Assembly: GCA_009779195.1 (NCBI GenBank)
Contig: WRET01000007.1
Span: 1 to 64,000, forward strand
DNA length: 64,000 bases
Reading direction: 5' to 3'
Origin: Micrococcales bacterium
Lineage (GTDB): Bacteria > Actinomycetota > Actinomycetes > Actinomycetales > Cellulomonadaceae
A program made the translations under genes and the position numbers. Below the pieces are notes generated by a model. The model saw only the letters and a program-made list of their open reading frames with translations, was not told the origin of the DNA and searched no databases. This document shows positions 18,880-28,144 of the stretch, in pieces; positions within the stretch are counted from its first letter, which is position 1, and every line of letters starts with the position of its first letter.

Positions 18880-19869
18880 GTGGACCTCGATGCCTACACC
18901 CGCGCGCACGAAACGGACTGGGTCCGGCTGGAGGCGCTGTCCAGGCAGTCGCGCATGACCGGTGCGCAGGTCGACGAGCTCGTCCGGCTGTACCAGGCCA
19001 CCGCGACCGACCTGTCGATGGTCCGCTCCGGGGCGCCGGACGCGCGTACTGTCATGCGCCTGTCGCAGGTCCTGACCCGGGCGCGTACCCGGCTGACCGG
19101 GGCGCACGCACCGGTGTGGTCGGAGGTCGCGCGGTTCTTCGTGGTGTCGCTCCCGTCGGCGCTGTACATGATCCGCTGGTGGATCGTCTCGGTCATGGTC
19201 TCGTTCGTCAGTGTGGGGTTCGCGGTGGGGTGGTACCTGTACGAGAACCAAGACCTGCTGGCGTCGGTGATATCTCCGGCGGAACAGGAAAGCTACGTCA
19301 ACGACGCGTTCGCCCAGTACTACGACCCGGGTGCAGGGTTCGCCGCCCAGGTGTGGACCAACAACGCGTGGGTCGCCGCCCAGTGCGTCGCGTTCGGCAT
19401 CACCGGCGTCTTGGTGGTGTACGTGCTGTTCTCCAACGCGCTGGGTGTCGGGGTGATCGGTGCGGTCATGGCCACCCACGGCGAGCTCGGGTTGTTCTTC
19501 GAGCTGATCTTGCCCCACGGGATGCTCGAGCTGACTGCGGTGTTCGTCGCTGCTGCGGCTGGTCTGCGCATCTTCTGGGCCTGGCTGGCTCCTGGCCCAC
19601 GACCGCGCAGCCAGGCGCTGGCTGCGACAGGGCGGTCCCTGTTCACCGTGGTGCTCGGTCTGGTCGTCGTCTTGGGTGTGTCGGGGCTTATCGAGGGTTT
19701 CGTCACCGGTTCGGCCCTGCCGTCGTGGGCGAAGCTCACCATCGGTGCTGCGGCCCTGGCAGGGTTCTGGACGTACGTGCTCACGCTGGGGCGGGCCGGT
19801 TTCCGTGCAGGGAGCACCGGTGACCTGGAGCCCGACCGGGCTGGGTACGCGGTGGCGACCGCTGCCTGA
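18880..19869 (+). CDS. SpoIIM-like (stage II sporulation protein M family) membrane protein
   Basis: VRLYQATATDLS, ALYMIRWW, TNNAWVAAQCVAFGITG, ILPHGMLELTAVFVAAAAGLRI. Divergent from RDD gene. Confidence 0.85.
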   Translation: MDLDAYTRAHETDWVRLEALSRQSRMTGAQVDELVRLYQATATDLSMVRSGAPDARTVMRLSQVLTRARTRLTGAHAPVWSEVARFFVVSLPSALYMIRWWIVSVMVSFVSVGFAVGWYLYENQDLLASVISPAEQESYVNDAFAQYYDPGAGFAAQVWTNNAWVAAQCVAFGITGVLVVYVLFSNALGVGVIGAVMATHGELGLFFELILPHGMLELTAVFVAAAAGLRIFWAWLAPGPRPRSQALAATGRSLFTVVLGLVVVLGVSGLIEGFVTGSALPSWAKLTIGAAALAGFWTYVLTLGRAGFRAGSTGDLEPDRAGYAVATAA

Positions 19870-20101
19870 GGTGGGCGATTTTCCTCCGTCGTGGGTAGTG
19901 CGGCACCCCGCCTGGATCCGGTAGCCTTCGCCGTGCGAGACCTGCCCGTCCACCGGGGGGCGAGTTTGTTCCGCGCAGGTGGTGATCGTTCGATACAGGC
20001 TGGTACGACCTCAGGGGGAAGAGCACCTCTCAGGTGGCGGCCTACGGTGTCGGTTCAGGCGCGTACCCGACGTATGCGCGCAGGGACGAGAGGAACGTCC
20101 G

Positions 20102-21541
20102 ATGAAGAGACGCACACTGGTGCTGATCGTGGCCGGTGGCGCGGGGCTGGTCCTGGCGATGGTGCTCGTTGCCGTCTCTGCTGCTTACGGCGCGCACTAC
20201 CGCGACCGCGGGCTGCCGGGTATCACGGTCGCAGGGGAGCCTATCACCGGTAAGACCCGCGCGGAGGTCGCCGAGTCTTTGCGTGCGCGTGCCGCCGCGA
20301 CGAGCGTCACCTGGTCCACCGGTCCCGGGTCGCCGTCTGCCAGTGCCACGCTCGCCGACCTCGGTGTGAGCGTCGACGTCGACGCCACGGTGCGCGAGGC
20401 GTTCTCGCGGAACTCGTCGTTGGGCGGCCAGCTCAGCGCGCTGTTCGTGCCTGACCGTATCGACGCGGTCGTCACCAGCGACGGCAAGACCTTGGAAGCC
20501 ACAGCACGCCAGATCGCTGTCGACTCTGGTGTGGCCGGTTCTGACGCGGTCGTCGTCCTCAGCGACGACGGGACCACTTTCGAGGTCACCCCGGCGGTCG
20601 TGGGCAAGGCGGTCAACCCCGCGACGTTCCAGCAGGAGGTCAAGGCCGCCGCGGCCGGTCTGAAAAAACGTTCCATCACGGTCGAGTTCGTCGACGCTGC
20701 CCCGATGGTCTCCGACGAGGACGCCGCCAAGGCCGCGCAGGCGGCGAACGCGCTCGTCACCTTGCCTGTCGTGGTCTCTGACGGCAACAAGGACCACACT
20801 GCTGAGCCGACGGTCCAGGCCGCCTGGATCGGTGTCCCGGTCACCAAGGCTGGTCTGGGCACCCCGACGCTCGACGTGGACCAGGTCACCGCATGGGTGC
20901 AGGACCTGGCTGACGGGGCCCGCAGAGACCCGGTCAACGGCAAACGCTACGTCGACCCCAAAGGCGAGGTCCTGTCGGTCACGCAGCAGCCCAGAGACGG
21001 CCAAGAGGTGACCAACGTCGAGACTGTCACCGAGGCCATCATCGCGCAGGTGGGGGCAGGCAAGAGCTATACCGGTGCGTTCGAGTACACCAAGGTCCCA
21101 GCGGCCTGGGAGTCCAAAGAGGTCAGCTCTGCCGCCGAGGTGCTGGTGTACTTCCCGACCGGGAAAGAGAAGTGGATCGACGTCAACCTGGCCAACCACA
21201 CGGTGACGCTCTACGAGGGCACGACCGTCGTCAAGGGCCCGATCTCCATGGTCGACGGTGCCGCGGTGACTCCTACGGTCACCGGCACGTACAAGATCTA
21301 CGCCAAGTACGAGACCAAGACGATGCGCGGTTTCGAGGCCGACGGAGTGACCCCGTACGTGACCGAGAACGTGCCGTGGTCGATGTTCTTCCACGGTGGG
21401 TACGCCCTGCACGGCGCGTACTGGCGCTCGACGTTCGGGTACTCGGCGTCCCACGGGTGTGTCAACCTGCCGGTGTCGACCGCCAAGGAGATCTACCAGT
21501 GGGCGCCGATCGGGACGGTCGTGGTCGTCCACCGGGGCTGA
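20102..21541 (+). CDS. L,D-transpeptidase (YkuD) with N-terminal peptidoglycan-binding repeats
   Basis: IDVNLANHTVTLYEG..., C-terminal catalytic HGAYWRSTFGYSASHGCVNLPVSTAKEIY; N-terminal TM. Confidence 0.9.
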   Translation: MKRRTLVLIVAGGAGLVLAMVLVAVSAAYGAHYRDRGLPGITVAGEPITGKTRAEVAESLRARAAATSVTWSTGPGSPSASATLADLGVSVDVDATVREAFSRNSSLGGQLSALFVPDRIDAVVTSDGKTLEATARQIAVDSGVAGSDAVVVLSDDGTTFEVTPAVVGKAVNPATFQQEVKAAAAGLKKRSITVEFVDAAPMVSDEDAAKAAQAANALVTLPVVVSDGNKDHTAEPTVQAAWIGVPVTKAGLGTPTLDVDQVTAWVQDLADGARRDPVNGKRYVDPKGEVLSVTQQPRDGQEVTNVETVTEAIIAQVGAGKSYTGAFEYTKVPAAWESKEVSSAAEVLVYFPTGKEKWIDVNLANHTVTLYEGTTVVKGPISMVDGAAVTPTVTGTYKIYAKYETKTMRGFEADGVTPYVTENVPWSMFFHGGYALHGAYWRSTFGYSASHGCVNLPVSTAKEIYQWAPIGTVVVVHRG

Positions 21542-21582
21542 ACCACGCCAGCCGACCACCGCAGCTGATCACGGCCAGCAGG

Positions 21583-22431
21583 TCATGCCAGGGGTGCGCG
21601 CAACCACTCCAGCCAGGCGTCGACACCCTCGCCGGTACGGGCCGACAGCTCGATGACCTGCGCCTGCGGGTTGACAGCTGTGAGGTTGGACCGGAACAGG
21701 TCCATGTCGAAGTCCAGGTACGGCGCCAGGTCCATCTTGTTGACCACGACGGCACCGACCGAACGGAACATCACCGGGTACTTCAGCGGTTTGTCCTCGC
21801 CTTCGGTGATCGCGTAGACCATGGCCTTGCGGTGCTCGCCGACGTCGAACTCCGCCGGGCACACCAGGTTCCCGACGTTCTCGACCACGAGCAGGTCCGC
21901 AGCGTCCAGGTCCAGGCCGCGCAGGGCCTTGGCGACCATGGGAGCGTCGAGGTGGCACTCGCCGCCGAACCCGTCGCCAGTGTTGAGCAAGGAGATCTGC
22001 GCCCCCATGCCGCCCAGGCGTTCGGCGTCGAGGGGGGTCTCGATATCGCCTTCGATGACGGCGACCCGGACCGAGCCTTCGAACGCGGCCAGGGTCCGGG
22101 CGAGCAGGGTGGTCTTGCCGGAGCCTGGTGAGCTCATGAGGTTGACCGCGTGGACCCCGGCGGCGTCCAGGGCGGCACGGTTGGCCGCGGCGAGCTCGTC
22201 GTTCTCGGCGTAGATGTCCTGGAGGATCTCGATACGCTCCCGGCCGGTCTGATAACCGGTGTGGTCGCCGATGAGCTCGGCGAGCGCCTGCGGGTCGTCC
22301 TCGGTGGGGGCGGCGGCGTGGCGCCCACGGGGGCGGGGCTGGTCACCAGACGGGTGTTCGTGGTGGTGGCCCTCGTCGTCGTGGTCGTGGGAGTGGACAG
22401 TGCCGTCGTCATGACGGTGAAAGCGCCCCAT
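21583..22431 (-). CDS. hypB: Hydrogenase nickel incorporation GTPase HypB with His-rich N-terminus
   Basis: HRHDDGTVHSHDHDDEGHHHEH, SSPGSGKTTLLARTL, EGDIETPLDAERL, ENVGNLVCPAEFDVGE, NKMDLAPYL. Confidence 0.95.
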   Translation of the reverse strand: MGRFHRHDDGTVHSHDHDDEGHHHEHPSGDQPRPRGRHAAAPTEDDPQALAELIGDHTGYQTGRERIEILQDIYAENDELAAANRAALDAAGVHAVNLMSSPGSGKTTLLARTLAAFEGSVRVAVIEGDIETPLDAERLGGMGAQISLLNTGDGFGGECHLDAPMVAKALRGLDLDAADLLVVENVGNLVCPAEFDVGEHRKAMVYAITEGEDKPLKYPVMFRSVGAVVVNKMDLAPYLDFDMDLFRSNLTAVNPQAQVIELSARTGEGVDAWLEWLRAPLA

Positions 22432-22807
22432 CGAGCGTTCCTTCCTGTTCGGGTGTGCAGTCGTCGTCGGGTCCGTCGACGTCCACAGCGGTGAGCACGA
22501 ACTCCTCGCCGGCGGACACGTGCGTGCGCGACGACCCGCACGCTGGGCAGTCGAACCCCAGCTGGCGTCCCAGACGGGTGTTGTGCTGGCAGTCGTCGCA
22601 GGTCACGACGGCCTGGACGTGGTGCAGCTCCAGACGCGCGCCGTCGAGGGCGGTGCCTCGCACGACGAACGTCCACGCGTGCGCCATGGCCTCAGGCACC
22701 ACCTGGCGCAGCTCGCCGACGGTGACGTAGACGGTCTGGACATGACGTCCAGCGGTGGCGCGCGTGACCGCAGCCGCCACTTGGCGGCACAACGAGACCT
22801 CGTGCAC
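22409..22807 (-). CDS. hypA: Hydrogenase nickel metallochaperone HypA (copy 1)
   Basis: MHEVSLCRQV from GTG at 22807; zinc motif CDDCQ...CPAC. Confidence 0.9.
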   Translation of the reverse strand: MHEVSLCRQVAAAVTRATAGRHVQTVYVTVGELRQVVPEAMAHAWTFVVRGTALDGARLELHHVQAVVTCDDCQHNTRLGRQLGFDCPACGSSRTHVSAGEEFVLTAVDVDGPDDDCTPEQEGTLDGALSPS

Positions 22808-22886
22808 CACGCAGTCCTTTCCGTCCTTGGTCGTCTTGCGCCCGCCAGTGTTCCATGAGCGGTGCGCAGGTACGGTACCAAGCGTG

Positions 22887-22902
22887 TTGCGTCGTGTCGC
22901 AA
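22887..22902. promoter_or_regulatory. Candidate Nur-like (Fur family) operator in the hypA/hydrogenase divergent region
   Basis: TTGCGTCGTGTCGCAA: TTGCG-N6-CGCAA palindrome. TTGCG[A/T]CGTGTCGC recurs upstream of the Ni/Co importer (54551). Confidence 0.5.
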
Positions 22903-23168
22903 TAGAGTGCGGCGGGGTGAAAATTTCGAAATATTTGACTGTTCTTTTCCAAATCTTGGGCCTTGTCGGGGCCTGAGCGCTGGAGCCCTTGACCCAAGCG
23001 TGGCGTGTGACCGTCTTGTGACGAAAGTCCTGTGTCAGGTTGTCGGACAGGCGGCTCCATCCTCGATATAGTCCTGTTCGGTCTGGGTCGTCAGTGCGGC
23101 GTCAACTGCCTCACCTCGGTTCGGGTCAGGCATCCCCGCGAGAGAGAGCCAAGGGAGGATCTCTTCGA

Positions 23169-24587
23169 ATGTCGTACGAGGTGAGTGGTTGGCAAGAGCC
23201 AACTCTGGGCGAGAACCTCGCCCGAGCCGGCGTCAAGCGCCGGGACTTCCTGAAGTTCTGTGGCGGACTGGCAGGCGTGCTCGCCGCTGGTTCCCAGCTC
23301 AACGGGGGAGCAGCCCACGCCGCTCCGACGGCTGAGCAGATCGCTGCGGTCCTGGAGGGGCAGACCAAGCCCATCTTGGTGTGGCTGCAGCTGCAGGAGT
23401 GCACAGGCTGCATCGAGTCGACGCTGCGCTCAGGCGGGACCACGGTGGAGGACATCGTCCTCGACCTGCTGTCGGTGAACTACGTCGAGGCGATCATGGC
23501 GCCCTCGGGCGACGCCGCGAACCAGGCGCTGGACGAGGCGAACAAAGAGCCCCACATCCTCGTGGTCAACGGCTCGGTCCCCAAGGACCTGGACGGTGCC
23601 TACTGCACCATCGGCGGGGAGTCGGCCAAGAGGGTGCTCGAAAAGTCGGCGAAGAACGCCGTGGCGGTCCTGGCTGTCGGTGCCTGTGCGGTGTGGGGTG
23701 GCGTCCAGGCGTCGCGCGCGCCAGGTGCGGGCCCGAACGGCCCCACCAACGCTGTGGGTGTCGACCAGATCATCAAGAACAAGCCGGTCATCAACATCGG
23801 TGGCTGCCCGCCGATCGGCGAGGTCATCACTGCCACCTGCGCCTACCTGCTCACCCACGCCAAAGCTGACGGTTCGCTGAAGCTGCCCGAGCTGGACGCC
23901 GAGGGCCGGCCCCGGTTCGCCTACGACCAGCGTATCCACGACTCGTGCCCGCGCCGGGCGCACTACGACGCTGGCCAGTTCGTCAAGACTTTCGACGACG
24001 CCGCCGCACGCAACGGCTGGTGCCTGTACGAGGTCGGCTGCAAAGGCCCGAGCACGTTCAGCGCCTGCCCGGTCATCCAGTGGAACATGCACACCAGCTG
24101 GCCGATCGGCGCTGGCCACCCGTGTATCGGCTGTACGGAGAAGAACTTCTTCGACGAGTTCACCCCGTTCTACTCCACGCTGCCCGACGTCCACGGCTTC
24201 GGTATCGAGGCGTCGGCGGAGAGGGTCGGCTGGACGGTCGCCGGGATCGCCGTCGCTGGTGTCGCCGCGCACGCCACGCTCACCGCGGTACGTCACGCAG
24301 CGTCGCGCAAGGCTGCGGCCGAGGCCCCGCTGGACGCGTTCGGCGACTCCAAGGTGTGGTTGCCTGACCCGACGGTCAAGGACGCCGCAGCTGGTGAACC
24401 CGAGCCAGCCGCCGAACCTGAGCCAGCTGCCGGACCCGGGCCAGTCGAGCCCGAGGCTGGACCTCCCGCGGCTGAAGAGCCCGAGCCGGTGGAAGCACCG
24501 TCACCGCCACCATGGCTAGCCTCCGAACCGGCTGACGGCGAGCCGGAAGACACCGAGACAACCGATCCTTCCGGAAAGGCGGAGTAG
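23169..24587 (+). CDS. [NiFe]-hydrogenase group 1-type small subunit, Tat-exported
   Basis: Tat motif KRRDFLKFCGG, ECTGCIES, VGACAVWGG, HDSCPRRAHYDAGQF, PCIGCTE; C-terminal TM and Pro/Glu/Ala-rich tail. Confidence 0.93.
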   Translation: MSYEVSGWQEPTLGENLARAGVKRRDFLKFCGGLAGVLAAGSQLNGGAAHAAPTAEQIAAVLEGQTKPILVWLQLQECTGCIESTLRSGGTTVEDIVLDLLSVNYVEAIMAPSGDAANQALDEANKEPHILVVNGSVPKDLDGAYCTIGGESAKRVLEKSAKNAVAVLAVGACAVWGGVQASRAPGAGPNGPTNAVGVDQIIKNKPVINIGGCPPIGEVITATCAYLLTHAKADGSLKLPELDAEGRPRFAYDQRIHDSCPRRAHYDAGQFVKTFDDAAARNGWCLYEVGCKGPSTFSACPVIQWNMHTSWPIGAGHPCIGCTEKNFFDEFTPFYSTLPDVHGFGIEASAERVGWTVAGIAVAGVAAHATLTAVRHAASRKAAAEAPLDAFGDSKVWLPDPTVKDAAAGEPEPAAEPEPAAGPGPVEPEAGPPAAEEPEPVEAPSPPPWLASEPADGEPEDTETTDPSGKAE

Positions 24588-24591
24588 TTAG

Positions 24592-26418
24592 ATGTCCGTG
24601 AACGTCGTCATCGACCCGCTCACCCGTATCGAGGGTCACCTGCGCGTCGAGCTGGAGCACGCCAACGGCGTCATCGCCAAGGCGTGGAGCGAGACCACCC
24701 AGTTCCGTGGTCTAGAAGAGATCGTCAAGAACCGCGACCCGCGTGACGTGTGGGCGTTCCTCCAGCGGATCTGCGGGGTGTGCACCTCCGTGCACGCCAT
24801 CGCCTCGATCTCCGCCGTGGAGAACGCCCTCGGGATCGTCCCGCCCGAACAGGCGCGCCGCATCCGTGACATCGTCCTGGGCGCCCAAGAGGTCCAGGAC
24901 CACGTCATCCACTTCTACCACCTGCACGCCCTGGACTGGGTGGACGTGGTCTCGGCCGCGTCGGCCGACCCGGCCGAGGCGTTGGAGTTCGCCAGGTCGA
25001 TCGGTTCGACCTGGAAGGGCAACACCCTCGAGCGCTTCACCGCCGTGCGCGACAAGGTCGTCGAGATCGCCGAGTCTGGCCAGCTGTCCATCTTCACCGG
25101 CGGCTACTGGGGCCACGAGGCGTACAAGCTGCCGCCTGCGGCGAACCTCATGGCCGTCTCGCACTACCTCGACGCGCTGGAGTTCCAGCGGTCGGTCATC
25201 CGTATCGTCACGACGTTCGGTGGCAAGAACCCGCACCCGAACTTCCTCGTCGGCGGTATGGCGTGCAGTATCGACCCGAACCGTTCGGAGTCGATCAACC
25301 AGGTCCAGCTCGACCAGGTCCAGAAGTGGATCGACGAGACGCTCGAGTTCGTCAACACCTGCTACGTGCCTGACGGGCTGGCGATCCTCAGCGTCTACGG
25401 CGGGCCGAACCGCCCCGACCCGGCCTCCCCGGACTGGTTCACCATCGGTGCGACCGCACCGAACTTCCTGGCGTTGGGACGCTCCGGTGCCATCTACTCC
25501 GGCGACCCGGCCAAGGCCAACGTCGACCGCGACAACGACCTGCACCGCGACCTGGTGCCTGGTGTGGTGCTCGACGGCGAGCTCAAGCTCAAGGCTTTCG
25601 ACCCCCGGCTGCTCACCGAGTCCATCACCTCGGCCTGGTACACCTACGCCGACGGCAAGAAACAGCTCCACCCGAGCGAAGGCGAGACCAGCGTCAAGTA
25701 CACCGGCCCCAAGCCGCCGTACCCACCCGCAGCGGAAGGCGACTTCCTCGCCGACTCCAAGGACGGCAAGTACACCTGGTGCAAGGAACCGCGTTACGAC
25801 GGCCGTGCCATGCAGGTCGGCCCAGCTGCGCGTGTGCTGTCGGCCTACCTCCAGGGCGACAAAGACACTGTCGACCTGGTCAACACAGCCGTCGAGGTGC
25901 TCGGTATCGAGCCGGGACAGCTGAACTCCACCGCTGGGCGCACCCTGGCCCGTGCGGTCGAGGCGGCCACAGCGGCCAAACGCCTGAACGAGACCTTCGC
26001 CCAGTTCGCCGAAGCCCTCAAAGGCGGGGACATCGACGTGTTCGACGGGTCCAAGTGGGACCCGTCGACGTGGCCCAAGGACGAGGTGCACGGGTACTCG
26101 TTCGTCGAGGTCGCCCGCGGCAACCTCAGCCACTGGGTGTCCATCAAGGGCGGCAAGGTCACGCGGTACCAGGCCGTCGTGCCGACCACCTGGCTGGCCA
26201 GCGGGCGTGACCCCAACGGCGTCGCTGGCCCCTACGAGGAGGCTCTGGGCGGCGACTCCGCCCTGGCTGCGATCCCGTGGGCCACGCCGCACCCGCTGAT
26301 CGACCCCGAACAGCCGGTGGAGGTCATGCGGACCATCCACTCGTTCGACCCGTGCATGTCGTGCGCTGTGCACCTGCTCGACCCTGACGGCAACGAGCTG
26401 GGAGTCGTGACGTCATGA
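24592..26418 (+). CDS. [NiFe]-hydrogenase large subunit
   Basis: L1 RICGVCTSVHA and L2 DPCMSCAVH followed by a short extension LLDPDGNELGVVTS. Confidence 0.95.
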   Translation: MSVNVVIDPLTRIEGHLRVELEHANGVIAKAWSETTQFRGLEEIVKNRDPRDVWAFLQRICGVCTSVHAIASISAVENALGIVPPEQARRIRDIVLGAQEVQDHVIHFYHLHALDWVDVVSAASADPAEALEFARSIGSTWKGNTLERFTAVRDKVVEIAESGQLSIFTGGYWGHEAYKLPPAANLMAVSHYLDALEFQRSVIRIVTTFGGKNPHPNFLVGGMACSIDPNRSESINQVQLDQVQKWIDETLEFVNTCYVPDGLAILSVYGGPNRPDPASPDWFTIGATAPNFLALGRSGAIYSGDPAKANVDRDNDLHRDLVPGVVLDGELKLKAFDPRLLTESITSAWYTYADGKKQLHPSEGETSVKYTGPKPPYPPAAEGDFLADSKDGKYTWCKEPRYDGRAMQVGPAARVLSAYLQGDKDTVDLVNTAVEVLGIEPGQLNSTAGRTLARAVEAATAAKRLNETFAQFAEALKGGDIDVFDGSKWDPSTWPKDEVHGYSFVEVARGNLSHWVSIKGGKVTRYQAVVPTTWLASGRDPNGVAGPYEEALGGDSALAAIPWATPHPLIDPEQPVEVMRTIHSFDPCMSCAVHLLDPDGNELGVVTS

Positions 26419-27644
26419 CCGCAAGCGACGAAGCCGTGCGGGTGCAGGTCCCGCGGCTCCAGGTCGGCGACGTGGTGAGCGTCGGCGGCCTGAGCCATGG
26501 GCGTCTCGTCGCTCTGGCTGCCGCTGGGCAGCCCAGCGCGGACGACCCTGTGGGCGAGGCGCTCGGCCGGTCGTTGGAAGAACAACACCCAGGTATCCCT
26601 GCTGCCGCGGTGGCCGACGAGGATATCGACCGTGCAAGCACGGACCGGCGCTACAGCCTGGTCCGGGTGCGAGAGTTGTCGATGCCCTCAGGCGGTTCCC
26701 GCGACGTGATGGTCATGAGCGGCGAGTTCGCCGCGGTGCTCGGTGACAGCACCTCCAGCCGGGCTTCTGCGGCGTTGCTGCGCCGTAACGCCCGGCGGAC
26801 GGTGGCCCGCGAAGGGCGTCCGTTCACCGTGGCTGCGGCGCCGGTGTCTGCCGACGGCACTGTCGGGGAGTACCGGCTGCAAGGGTTCGTCGGGTTGCAC
26901 CCGGTCGGCCCGCGCTACGACCACGTCGACGACCCGGACGAGTCGTACGTCAGGGTCTACCTGTGGTCGGCGTTGCTGCGCTGGCAGCACTGGCTCAACG
27001 TGGCGCTGATCCTCACCCTGTCGGTCACCGGCTACCTCATCATGACCCCCTCGCTGCTGCCCACGGCTGCTGTGCGGGTCGGCGAGGCGTCGGGGTACAC
27101 CATGGGCTGGGTGCGCAACATCCACTTCGCCGCAGCGTTCACCTGGCTGGTCCTCGCTCTGGCACGGCTGGTCCTGGCGTTCTTGTCCTCCGACCGTTTC
27201 CTGCGGTGGCCGACGTTCTGGCCGCTGAAGTCCAAGGCAGACTTCCGTCACCTGGGCCAGGTCGTGTCGCACTACGCCCTCGTCCGGCGTGAGGCGCCGT
27301 TGTACCTGGCGCACAACCCGCTGCAGCAGCTGGCGTACACCGCGCTGTACGTCATCGCGCTGCTCCAGATGGCCTCCGGGTTCGTGCTGTACTCGCTGTA
27401 CGAGCGGACAGGCGGGATCTGGTCGGTCGTCGGCGACATCGGCTTCTGGGGCTGGGGGACCCCCGGGATCCGGTTGTTCCACGCCGTGTCCATGTTCGTC
27501 ATCTGGGCGTTCGCCATCATGCATGTCTACATGGCACTGCGGGCTGACGCTCTCGAACGCCGCGGTGGGATCTCTGCCATGATCAACGGCGGCGTGTGGC
27601 TTCCGCGGGGTTCCAAACCCGTCGACGCCCCTGAGGTTGAGTGA
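26415..27644 (+). CDS. Hydrogenase cytochrome b subunit (HyaC-like) with ~175-aa N-terminal extension
   Basis: Four-TM cytochrome b core: LLRWQHWLNVALILTLSVTGYLI, RNIHFAAAFTW, RLFHAVSMFVIWAFAIMHVYMALR. Overlaps large-subunit stop. Confidence 0.88.
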   Translation: MTASDEAVRVQVPRLQVGDVVSVGGLSHGRLVALAAAGQPSADDPVGEALGRSLEEQHPGIPAAAVADEDIDRASTDRRYSLVRVRELSMPSGGSRDVMVMSGEFAAVLGDSTSSRASAALLRRNARRTVAREGRPFTVAAAPVSADGTVGEYRLQGFVGLHPVGPRYDHVDDPDESYVRVYLWSALLRWQHWLNVALILTLSVTGYLIMTPSLLPTAAVRVGEASGYTMGWVRNIHFAAAFTWLVLALARLVLAFLSSDRFLRWPTFWPLKSKADFRHLGQVVSHYALVRREAPLYLAHNPLQQLAYTALYVIALLQMASGFVLYSLYERTGGIWSVVGDIGFWGWGTPGIRLFHAVSMFVIWAFAIMHVYMALRADALERRGGISAMINGGVWLPRGSKPVDAPEVE

Positions 27645-28144
27645 ACGACGCACAGTGGGATGCCCCGCCCACACCGGTGACGGTGCTGGGCGTGGGCAAC
27701 CCCATCATGGCCGACGACGGGACCGGCCCTGAGCTGTTGACGCGTCTGCGCGCGCAGCGGCCGGACCCGCGCGTCGGATACGTCGACGGCGTCACCGGCG
27801 GTATGGAGCTGCTCCCGGTGGTTACCGAGGCCACACGGCTGCTGGTGCTCGACGCGGTCGCCGGTGCCACACCCGGGCAGGTCGTGCGCCTGTCCGGCGA
27901 CCAGCTGCCCCGGCTGCTGTCAGGCCAGCTGTCGCCGCACCAGGTGGGTCTGCTCGACGTGTTCTCCGCCGCCCGGCTGCTGGACCGTGAGCCTGAGCAG
28001 ATCGAGGTCGTGGGGATCGTCCCGGCCAAGGTCGAGATGAGCGTCGGCCTGTCCGCTGCGGTCACCGCGGCGCTGGGCGACGCTGTCGGCGCGGCTGTCG
28101 CGGTGCTCGACGGCTGGTTGGCCGACCTGGACGGTCAGCCGTGA
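27641..28144 (+). CDS. Hydrogenase maturation endopeptidase (HyaD/HybD family)
   Basis: VLGVGNPIMADDGTGPELL, YVDGVTGGMELLP, LLVLDAV, SPHQVGLLDVF. Confidence 0.9.
   Translation: MNDAQWDAPPTPVTVLGVGNPIMADDGTGPELLTRLRAQRPDPRVGYVDGVTGGMELLPVVTEATRLLVLDAVAGATPGQVVRLSGDQLPRLLSGQLSPHQVGLLDVFSAARLLDREPEQIEVVGIVPAKVEMSVGLSAAVTAALGDAVGAAVAVLDGWLADLDGQP

Noticed and set aside
18006-19869. SpoIIM/RDD pair as evidence for sporulation
   Set aside because: SpoIIM-like and RDD genes are commonly adjacent in non-sporulating actinobacteria; no other sporulation genes are present.
19930-20101. Possible c-di-AMP (ydaO-type) riboswitch before the L,D-transpeptidase gene
   Set aside because: Considered because such switches occur near cell-wall genes, but the conserved core was not recognisable.
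22991-23168. Possible riboswitch or attenuator leader before the hydrogenase small subunit
   Set aside because: No convincing stem set or known riboswitch core could be assembled by eye; only the palindromic sites were kept.
24712-26373. 553-aa minus-strand ORF opposite the hydrogenase large subunit
   Set aside because: Antisense shadow ORF; no recognisable motifs.
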